From positions 1 to 7,003 of the forward strand of contig JAKAAZ010000187.1 of assembly GCA_021802085.1 (NCBI GenBank): DNA of 7,003 nt. The letters run 5' to 3'. The notes below the pieces were generated by a model. That model made no database searches and was not told the DNA's origin. It saw only the letters and a list, made by a program, of their open reading frames with translations. Of this stretch, positions 1-5,308 are shown one piece after another. Source of the DNA: Acidobacteriota bacterium (GTDB taxonomy: Bacteria > Acidobacteriota > Terriglobia > Terriglobales > Acidobacteriaceae). Each line of letters opens with the position of its first letter. The first letter of the stretch is position 1. The position numbers and the translations under genes are program-made.

Positions 1-97
1 GAAGATTCATACGCTCGACCGGATCGATTCTCTGCTGGGGAAGTCGATAGGAACCCGGATCACGTACAAACAGTTGGCAAGTTCCAGCAGGGAGTAA
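1..97 (+). CDS. Possible 3' end of an upstream gene
   Basis: One + strand frame is open from base 2 to a TAA at 95-97. It gives 31 residues ending in TYKQLASSSRE. About two thirds of its codons end in G or C, as expected for this genome; the competing frame (open to TAA at 115-117) has a much lower share. A terminator-like hairpin about 30 bases downstream fits the end of a gene. The fragment is too short to recognise, and no function is proposed. It could equally be chance, since a 31-codon opening is not rare. Confidence 0.25.
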   Translation, partial: KIHTLDRIDSLLGKSIGTRITYKQLASSSRE

Positions 98-125
98 AGT
101 ATATAATTCCCAATTAAATAAGTAT

Positions 126-150
126 CCCCCGGCAGTGCCGGAGGCTTTAT
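126..150 (+). terminator. Terminator-like hairpin
   Basis: CCGGC (129-133) and GCCGG (137-141) pair around an AGT loop. CC/GG at 126-127 and 143-144 extends the stem across one mismatch. CTTTAT follows, a weak T-tract. It could end a + strand gene entering from the left edge. A second, weaker palindrome (GGCCC 158-162 with GGGCC 175-179) lies just beyond, so this may instead be part of an intergenic repeat. Confidence 0.35.
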
Positions 151-220
151 GATGGCTGGCCCCTCGAATGGACCGGGCCTCGCCTGCGTTACGGCGATAC
201 CCCACAACCCATCCCGGCTT

Positions 221-300
221 TGTATCAGGGCACGACTTCAGTCGTGCCGCAATCGCAGCGAAAAGCTTGCGGGCTTCAGCCCCTGCCACAAGCTTTGTAC
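221..300. repeat. REP-like double palindrome with TTCA loops
   Basis: Two hairpins lie side by side. The first is GGCACGAC (229-236) and GTCGTGCC (241-248) around a TTCA loop. The second has an outer stem AAAGCTTG (262-269) with CAAGCTTT (289-296) and an inner stem GGGC (271-274) with GCCC (279-282), again around TTCA. Two imperfectly nested palindromes with the same apex, placed in a gap 35 bases past the end of a gene, are typical of dispersed REP-type intergenic elements. Similar 'cacgacttcagtcgtg' modules are, from memory, common between genes of Acidobacteriota. Only one copy is visible in this window, so its repeated nature is inferred. Confidence 0.55.
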
Positions 301-334
301 CCTACCGATGAAACCGCTCCAAATCCCGCTCCGA

Positions 335-811
335 TTACGCCGCTCGCTGTGTGTCCTGGAACGCCGCCACATGCGCATCGTACACCGCAAGGACCTTGCC
401 CGCGCGCGCCGGATCGGTGGACCAGCTCTGCGACACTGCGGCCACGTACTGCTCACCGCTGGTCGCCTTCAGTGCCACTCCATAGTGCGGATACGCGCGG
501 CTCAGTCGCTCCAGCAGCCCCATGCGCGCCCGAAAGCATTCGCTCCAGTCGGAAAACTTTGCCCAGTTTGCCGAGACCGTCATCCAGTGATCGTGCAGAT
601 ATTCCCGCGTCGGCATGGTGATGGTCTCCGTGCCCGGAAGTGGCGGATGGCTTTGCTTCTGGCCAAATAAATTATTCGCCTCCACCGCGAGATAGGATCG
701 ACCCCACCCCGACTCCAACGCGGCCTCGCAAGCGGCATACGCAGGAAAAATGTGGTGCGCGGACTGCGCGGCGCGATACGCCCGCGCGAGAAATAAAGTT
801 TGAATGGACAC
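335..811 (-). CDS. GH73-type glucosaminidase (peptidoglycan hydrolase)
   Basis: A 158-residue protein that is essentially one glucosaminidase domain (FlgJ C-terminal / GH73 type), expected to cut the GlcNAc-MurNAc linkage of peptidoglycan. The family signature ALESGWG is at residues 31-37, with Glu33 the likely catalytic acid. NNLFG (46-50) and a C-terminal STDPARAGKV block (131-140), matching the usual 'YATDP..A.KI' segment, complete the fold. The start is GTG at 809-811: AAGGAG (817-822 on the complement) sits five bases upstream. There is no signal peptide, lipobox, membrane segment or cell-wall binding repeat, so it resembles phage endolysins or a flagellar-type domain more than a secreted autolysin. 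No holin, spanin or flagellar gene is nearby. It follows metH on the same strand after a 178-base gap that holds likely terminators, so it is probably a separate unit. Its start is buried in a hairpin (separate entry). The domain call is firm; the biological role is unknown. Confidence 0.88.
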   Translation of the reverse strand: MSIQTLFLARAYRAAQSAHHIFPAYAACEAALESGWGRSYLAVEANNLFGQKQSHPPLPGTETITMPTREYLHDHWMTVSANWAKFSDWSECFRARMGLLERLSRAYPHYGVALKATSGEQYVAAVSQSWSTDPARAGKVLAVYDAHVAAFQDTQRAA

Positions 812-856
812 GAATACTCCTTGGAGGAAAGGACTCTATATCAAGTATTCGCGTCC
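806..856 (-). promoter_or_regulatory. Hairpin enclosing the glucosaminidase RBS and start codon
   Basis: Read as minus-strand RNA, GGACGCGAATACT (856-844) can pair with AGTATTCGTGTCC (818-806). This makes a 13-pair stem with one G-U wobble. The 3' arm contains the GTG start (811-809) and the last two bases of the AAGGAG ribosome site. The 25-base loop holds the rest of that site and a small internal stem, CCTT with AAGG, which would also mask it. A -10-like TATAGA (840-835) lies inside the loop. A transcript started from it would lack the 5' arm and leave the site free, but no good -35 hexamer is visible at the right spacing. The pairing is seen directly; a regulatory role is inferred. Confidence 0.5.
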
Positions 857-915
857 AGATCGAATCAATGTGCAAGTGTCTGTTGCAACGATTACTTTTG
901 GGCGATCATCGGCCC

Positions 916-943
916 CGGAAAATATAGTTGCTAAGGCAACTAT
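916..943 (-). terminator. Hairpin and T-run downstream of metH
   Basis: ATAGTTGC and GCAACTAT (924-943) form an eight-pair stem with a four-base loop. On the minus strand it is followed by ATTTTCC, a modest U-run. It lies 47-66 bases past the metH stop and could end the metH transcript before the glucosaminidase gene. The same palindrome could instead be a protein binding site: it shares the GTTGC-N4-GCAAC core with the next palindrome. Confidence 0.45.
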
Positions 944-952
944 CATGCGCAT

Positions 953-979
953 ATTGGTTGCCTTGGCAACCAATTTTTT
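953..979 (+). terminator. Strong palindrome with T6, terminator-like on the + strand
   Basis: ATTGGTTGCC and GGCAACCAAT (953-974) form a near-perfect dyad. Six Ts (974-979) follow on the + strand, the layout of an intrinsic terminator. No + strand gene precedes it within the window, so its use in that direction is puzzling. On the minus strand the hairpin begins 16 bases after the metH stop and is preceded by A6, so it may act as the metH 3'-end stem or as a bidirectional terminator. Its core GTTGC-N4-GCAAC repeats that at 924-943, with centres 30 bases apart. Confidence 0.5.
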
Positions 980-989
980 ACGCGCCCGC

Positions 990-3900
990 CTAGATCACAA
1001 AATACTTGGCCTGGGGATGATGCACGATGATGGCGTCCGTGCTCTGCTCCGGCTCCAGGTGGTAGCTCTCCGTCAGCCGCACGCCAATATTTTCCTCCGG
1101 ATGCAGCAATTCGAAAATCTTCACCTGGTCTTCCAGATTGGGACATGCGGGATAGCCGAAAGAATATCGCGAGCCGCGATACTTTTGATGGAACAAATCC
1201 TTCACCTCGCTCGAATCTTCGCCGCCGATGCCAAGCTCTTCGCGCATGAGTTTATGCATGTACTCTGCCAACGCTTCCGCGGTTTCAACGCTGAGCCCGT
1301 GCGTGTAGAGATACTTGGTGAAATCTCCGCGCTCGAACAGCTCCTTCGTCAGATCGCTGGCGCGCTGCCCCACTGTCACCACGGAAAACCCAATGACGTC
1401 CAGTCGCTCAGCGGATTTCGGCAGAAAGAAGTCTGCGACCGAAAGCTGCCGCCCTTCTCGCTGCCGCGGAAAGGAAATACGTAACAGTTCCTGTTTCGTA
1501 TTTCCCTGTTGCGCGGCTTCCGGCGCATACACAACCACGTCGTTGCCATCGCTATTGCACGGGAAATAGCCATAGACAACCTTGGGCTCCAGCCAGCCGG
1601 ACTCTTTCGCCTCGGCAATCATTTCGTGCAAAATTGGCCGATATTTCTCATCCACCAACCGAACATAGTCCGTCGCGGAAGCGGTCTTCAGTTGCCATTG
1701 ATTCTTGAATAAGGCCGTCTCGTTGATGTACTTGAATACCGTATCGAGGGAAAAGTCTTTCTTGACGCGCACTCCGTAAAATGGCGGCTGTGGAATGTCC
1801 GGCGCATCTTGAATCACGTGCGACCGCTTCGTAGATACAGGCGGCTGAGGCCCTGTCTGTTCCTCCTGCAAAAGATTTTTCCGCTCGAACAACCGCACGG
1901 TCCGGCCGTCTTCGATGCGCTCCGCACGCACAGCAGAGTCTTCCGCAGTCAAATCGCCGATGACGTGCAGCCCCGCGAAGGCATCTTCCGCGTAGTACAC
2001 CGGGCCTGCATATTCCTTGCGCAAATCGTCTTCGACATATTTCCGCGTCAACGCCGCACCGCCGCAGATCACAGGGATGTCGCTTTTCAGGTGCTGCAGA
2101 TCCTGAATCACGTACTTCATCTCCAGCGTGCTCTTGACCAGCAGCCCGCTCAGGCCGATGGCATCCGCCTTGTGCTGGTGCGCTGCCTGGATGATGACGT
2201 CCGAGGGCTGTTTAATGCCGAGATTGACCACCTTGTAGCCGTTGTTCGAAAGGATAATGTCCACCAGATTCTTGCCGATGTCGTGCACGTCCCCTTTCAC
2301 CGTGGCCAGCACAATGGTGCCCCGCTGCGAGCCTTCGACGCGTTCCATCTTCGGCTCCAGATAGGCGACCGCAGCTTTCATCACTGACGCCGAATCGAGC
2401 ACAGACGGCAGCTGCATTTTGCGCGCGCCAAACAGTTCGCCTACGGTCTTCATTCCATCCAGCAGCACCGTGTTGATGAGCTGCAATGGAGTGTGAACTT
2501 CGAGCGCCACTTCCAGCAGGTTCTCGAGCGACCGCTTGTCGGCCCCCGCGCCAACACTGCGTTCCCCGCGGATGATCAACTGCTTCAGCTTGTCTTCGAC
2601 CGTGAGCGCTTCGGCCGCCTCCGCCTCTGGCTCCGCGTTGGGATCTTTCTGGAGGTTCACAAAGTAGGCCATGAAGATCTGCAACGGATCGCCTTCCGAA
2701 GTATCCCGGAAGATCAATTTGCGCGCCAACTCCACTTCCTTCTCTGGAATCTTGTAAAGCGGATAAATCTTCGAGTAGTTCACAATGGCCATGTCGAGCC
2801 CGCGATCGACAGCTTCTTTCAAGAACACGCTGTTCAACACGCGGCGCGAGTAGGTCGACAGTCCAAAGGAAATATTGCTGACGCCGAGAATCGTTTTGCA
2901 TTCAGGCAGGTCCTGCTTCAGCAGACGCACGGCTTCCAGCGTCTCGATCCCTGCCGTGCGATAGTCCTCCTGCCCGGTAGAGATCGGCAACGTCAGCGGG
3001 TCGAAGATTAAATCCTGCGCGCGCATTCCATATTTCTTCGTCGCCAGCTCAAAAATGCGTTGCGCCACTGCGACTTTCTTCTGCGCCGTCAGTGCCATTC
3101 CATCTTCATCGATGGTCAACGCAATTACAGCCGCGCCGTAGCGGCGAGCCATCGGCAGCACCTTCGATGTACGCTTTTCGCCATCCTCCAGGTTGATGGA
3201 GTTGATCAACGGCTTGCCCGGAATGCGCTTCAATGCTTCTTCAATCACGTCGGCTTCGGTGGAGTCGACCAGCACCGGTGCGGGCACGCGTGTTGCGATC
3301 TTTTCCATCACGCCATTCATGTATGCTTTCTCGTCTTCGCCTACGATGGCGCAGCAAATGTCCAGCATTTGCGAGCCTTCCACGGCCAGGCGCTTCGAAA
3401 GCGCGAGGATTCCATCGTAGTCGCCCGAGCGAACCATGTCGCGAAATACAGGACTGCGCGTAGTCGTGTTCATCTCCTCGGCAACGACCACGGGCTGCCC
3501 GTCGATCTCCAGCGGAATGGCCGAGAAGGCGCTGGCCGCCACGCTTTGCGGCAGCGCGTGTGTAGCCGCGGGCGTGGCATGTTCCACAGCTTCTACCACG
3601 GCGCGCAGATGCTCCGGCGTTGTGCCGCAACATCCGCCCACCACGCGCACGCCATATTCCTCAACGAACTGCTTGTGATAGCGCGCCAGCTCTTCCGGAG
3701 TGAGCGCATACACAGCATGGCCGCCAACATTCTGCGGCAGGCCGGCATTCGGCAGCACGCTGACAGGCCGGGTCGCGTTCTGGCAAAGGAAGCGCACGGC
3801 ATCGTTCATCTCGCGCGGGCCGGTGGCGCAGTTCAGCCCAATGACGTCCGGCTGAAAGCATTCGAGCACGGCGAGCGCAGCGCCGATTTCACTGCCCAGC

Positions 3901-4493
3901 AGCATTGTTCCAGTCGCTTCCAGCGTCACCTGCATCTGCACCGGCAGACGCTTGCCAGTGGAACGCATCGCATCTTCGCATGCGGCCAGCGCAATCTTGC
4001 CCTGCAACATATCCTGACAGGTCTCGATCAGCAGAATGTCCACGCCGCCTTCGATCAGCGCTTCAATCTGCTCGCGATACGCTTCCGCCATGGCATCGTA
4101 GGAAATGTGCCCGAGCGACGGCAGCTTGGTCGTAGGTCCGATGGAGCCGGCGACAAAGCGTGGCTTCTGCGGCGTGGAATATTGCGCGGCGACTTCTTTT
4201 GCCAGCTGCGCGGCAACAATATTCAGTTCGCGTGTCTTGTCTTCGAGCTGATACTCCGCCAGCACAATGCGCGAGGAGCCAAACGTGTCGGTCTCGATGA
4301 CATCGCAGCCTACGTCCAGAAAGCTGGCATGAATGCCGCGAATCACGTCGGGCCGGCTGAGCACGAGCAGCTCGTTGCAGCCTTCCTTGTTCCAATAATC
4401 GTCGACGGTCAGGGCATGCTTCTGGATACTGGTGCCCATGGCGCCGTCGTAGACGATCACTCGATCTCGTAACACCTCAGAAAAAGTTTGCAT
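990..4493 (-). CDS. metH: Cobalamin-dependent methionine synthase
   Basis: Transfers the methyl group of 5-methyltetrahydrofolate to homocysteine through cobalamin, giving methionine and tetrahydrofolate in the cytoplasm. The 1167-residue protein has all four modules. The homocysteine domain (about 5-305) carries zinc ligands Cys222 (NCATGP) and Cys288/Cys289 (GGCCGTTPEH). The pterin domain spans about 335-600. The cobalamin cap and Rossmann domain (about 630-855) carry DVHDIG at 735-740, with His737 the lower cobalt ligand, and the SGL motif near 782. The activation domain (about 905-1167) carries Arg1109 and GYPACP (1113-1118), which bind AdoMet. The ATG at 4491-4493 is chosen because AGGAG lies four bases upstream and homology begins at once; a longer frame adds nine residues without support. 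The pterin entry motif, GERTN in E. coli MetH, reads AEEMN (338-342), and the following strand reads MLDICC, closer to the actinobacterial form than to E. coli. The protein ends directly after HPQAKYF, about 30-35 residues short of E. coli MetH. No cobalamin or SAM riboswitch is recognisable upstream. Confidence 0.97.
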   Translation of the reverse strand: MQTFSEVLRDRVIVYDGAMGTSIQKHALTVDDYWNKEGCNELLVLSRPDVIRGIHASFLDVGCDVIETDTFGSSRIVLAEYQLEDKTRELNIVAAQLAKEVAAQYSTPQKPRFVAGSIGPTTKLPSLGHISYDAMAEAYREQIEALIEGGVDILLIETCQDMLQGKIALAACEDAMRSTGKRLPVQMQVTLEATGTMLLGSEIGAALAVLECFQPDVIGLNCATGPREMNDAVRFLCQNATRPVSVLPNAGLPQNVGGHAVYALTPEELARYHKQFVEEYGVRVVGGCCGTTPEHLRAVVEAVEHATPAATHALPQSVAASAFSAIPLEIDGQPVVVAEEMNTTTRSPVFRDMVRSGDYDGILALSKRLAVEGSQMLDICCAIVGEDEKAYMNGVMEKIATRVPAPVLVDSTEADVIEEALKRIPGKPLINSINLEDGEKRTSKVLPMARRYGAAVIALTIDEDGMALTAQKKVAVAQRIFELATKKYGMRAQDLIFDPLTLPISTGQEDYRTAGIETLEAVRLLKQDLPECKTILGVSNISFGLSTYSRRVLNSVFLKEAVDRGLDMAIVNYSKIYPLYKIPEKEVELARKLIFRDTSEGDPLQIFMAYFVNLQKDPNAEPEAEAAEALTVEDKLKQLIIRGERSVGAGADKRSLENLLEVALEVHTPLQLINTVLLDGMKTVGELFGARKMQLPSVLDSASVMKAAVAYLEPKMERVEGSQRGTIVLATVKGDVHDIGKNLVDIILSNNGYKVVNLGIKQPSDVIIQAAHQHKADAIGLSGLLVKSTLEMKYVIQDLQHLKSDIPVICGGAALTRKYVEDDLRKEYAGPVYYAEDAFAGLHVIGDLTAEDSAVRAERIEDGRTVRLFERKNLLQEEQTGPQPPVSTKRSHVIQDAPDIPQPPFYGVRVKKDFSLDTVFKYINETALFKNQWQLKTASATDYVRLVDEKYRPILHEMIAEAKESGWLEPKVVYGYFPCNSDGNDVVVYAPEAAQQGNTKQELLRISFPRQREGRQLSVADFFLPKSAERLDVIGFSVVTVGQRASDLTKELFERGDFTKYLYTHGLSVETAEALAEYMHKLMREELGIGGEDSSEVKDLFHQKYRGSRYSFGYPACPNLEDQVKIFELLHPEENIGVRLTESYHLEPEQSTDAIIVHHPQAKYFVI

Positions 4494-4497
4494 TGGA

Positions 4498-4502
4498 CTC
4501 CT
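4498..4502 (-). promoter_or_regulatory. metH ribosome binding site
   Basis: AGGAG on the minus strand, four bases (TCCA) before the ATG at 4493-4491. It decides between this start and an in-frame ATG at 4520, which has no comparable purine run at the right distance. Confidence 0.75.
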
Positions 4503-4578
4503 AACAGCGTACACACCCATGTCTCAACGACGAGACCTGAGGCACCCGGCTCTATCTTAACGATTGCGTGTATTTCAG

Positions 4579-5064
4579 TTATCGAGTGGAAGAATCTAGC
4601 TTGGCCGGGGAGCCCGGCATCGGAGCCAGAAGGTCTTCTTTGCGCATCACCAGGGTGGTGGTGTTCAGCGAGGACAATTCAAAACCGTGTCCATGCGTGA
4701 TGGCGTCCGTCGGACAGGCTTCGACGCAATATCCGCAAAAGATGCAGCGGTTATAGTCGATGTTGTAGACCTTGGCGTAGCGTTCGGCGCTGGAAATTCG
4801 TTGCTCGGCTGTGTTTTCCGCGGCCTCGATGTGGATGCAGTTGGATGGGCACGCAGCGGCGCAGAGGAAACATGCCACGCATTTTTCCAGCCCATTTTCA
4901 TCGCGTTGCAGCACATGCTTGCCGCGGTACCGCTCTTCAAACTTCGCGCCGCGCATGGGTCCGGGGCCGTCCGGGTAGTTCTCCACCTCAGTCGGCTGGA
5001 AGATTTCCCCAAAGGTGACGCTCATCCCTTTGGCAACGGCTGCGATATCGCGCACAATCGACAT
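4579..5064 (-). CDS. nuoI: NADH-quinone oxidoreductase subunit I (complex I 8Fe ferredoxin subunit)
   Basis: A 161-residue electron-transfer subunit in the peripheral arm of complex I. It passes electrons between iron-sulfur clusters towards quinone. Two complete 4Fe-4S motifs are visible: Cys62, Cys65, Cys68, Cys72 (CVACFLCAAACP) and Cys107, Cys110, Cys113, Cys117 (CIFCGYCVEACP). The N-terminal FQPTEVENYPDGPGPMRGA stretch, RGKHVLQRDENGLEKC, ERYAKVYNIDYNRC and the PTDAITHGHGFEL tail are typical of bacterial NuoI. The start at 5062-5064 is chosen because family similarity begins at MSIVRDIAAVAKGMSVTFG; the frame stays open upstream to an ATG at 5181 but that stretch looks non-coding. No Shine-Dalgarno precedes the ATG; a TATAAT lies six bases upstream (separate entry). 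Oddly, no other nuo gene is present. metH follows 85 bases downstream on the same strand. It could be a second nuoI copy or the only one, detached from its operon. Confidence 0.93.
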   Translation of the reverse strand: MSIVRDIAAVAKGMSVTFGEIFQPTEVENYPDGPGPMRGAKFEERYRGKHVLQRDENGLEKCVACFLCAAACPSNCIHIEAAENTAEQRISSAERYAKVYNIDYNRCIFCGYCVEACPTDAITHGHGFELSSLNTTTLVMRKEDLLAPMPGSPAKLDSSTR

Positions 5065-5076
5065 GTCATGATTATA
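5065..5076 (-). promoter_or_regulatory. Candidate -10 box giving a leaderless nuoI transcript
   Basis: On the minus strand a perfect TATAAT (5076-5071) is followed by six bases (CATGAC) and then the nuoI ATG. Transcription normally begins about seven bases after a -10 box, which here is the A of the start codon. The absence of a Shine-Dalgarno fits a leaderless mRNA. No convincing -35 hexamer is seen at 15-19 bases spacing, so the promoter rests on the -10 and its position only. Confidence 0.4.
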
Positions 5077-5283
5077 AACGACTGGATTGGCGGCAGGTTT
5101 GAGTACATGGCAATGGACCCCTTGCATCCAAAAGAGAAATCGATCTTTTTCCGGCAACAGTCGCGCAGTAGCATGGGACATAAGGTAGAGCGAATTTTCG
5201 ATCGCGTTGGTTCCGCAGTGGAACGATGAGCCGCTTCACGTAACGAAAAACCTTGCGCAGACGGCTACTTCAACATCGAATTT

Positions 5284-5299
5284 AGGGAGTACGCTCCCT
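5284..5299 (+). promoter_or_regulatory. Hairpin just upstream of the GT9 start
   Basis: AGGGAG (5284-5289) and CTCCCT (5294-5299) are perfectly complementary around TACG. As RNA the loop is UACG, a member of the stable UNCG tetraloop class, though here closed by a G-C rather than the preferred C-G pair. The 5' arm is the only Shine-Dalgarno-like run before the ATG at 5309, and it is 19 bases away. The hairpin may influence translation; this is inferred. Confidence 0.35.
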
Positions 5300-5308
5300 C
5301 CCCCTCGT

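Noticed and set aside
7..207. A 66-codon minus-strand frame at the left edge
   Set aside because: It spans two hairpins, has no ribosome site and no recognisable features.
149..670. Overlapping + strand frames (173 and 133 codons) over the left region
   Set aside because: They read through the REP-like palindromes and then antisense to the glucosaminidase; composition rich in Arg, Pro and Ser, no domain.
804..1484. A 226-codon + strand frame crossing the intergenic gap and the metH 3' end
   Set aside because: Most of it is antisense to the MetH activation domain, and it runs through the palindromes and the start-site hairpin; no recognisable protein.
3060..4472. A 470-codon open frame on the + strand opposite metH
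   Set aside because: It is fully antisense to a certain gene, has His/Arg/Gln-rich low-sense composition and no domain; it is a by-product of the codon bias of metH.
4494..4520. Nine-residue N-terminal extension of MetH from an ATG at 4520
   Set aside because: The internal ATG at 4493 has AGGAG at a workable distance and fits the family start; the upstream ATG does not.
5065..5181. A 39-residue extension of NuoI
   Set aside because: No ribosome site, no similarity to NuoI N-termini, and a TATAAT box lies within it.
4687..5229. A 180-codon + strand frame opposite nuoI
   Set aside because: Antisense to the two ferredoxin motifs and without family features; a shadow frame.
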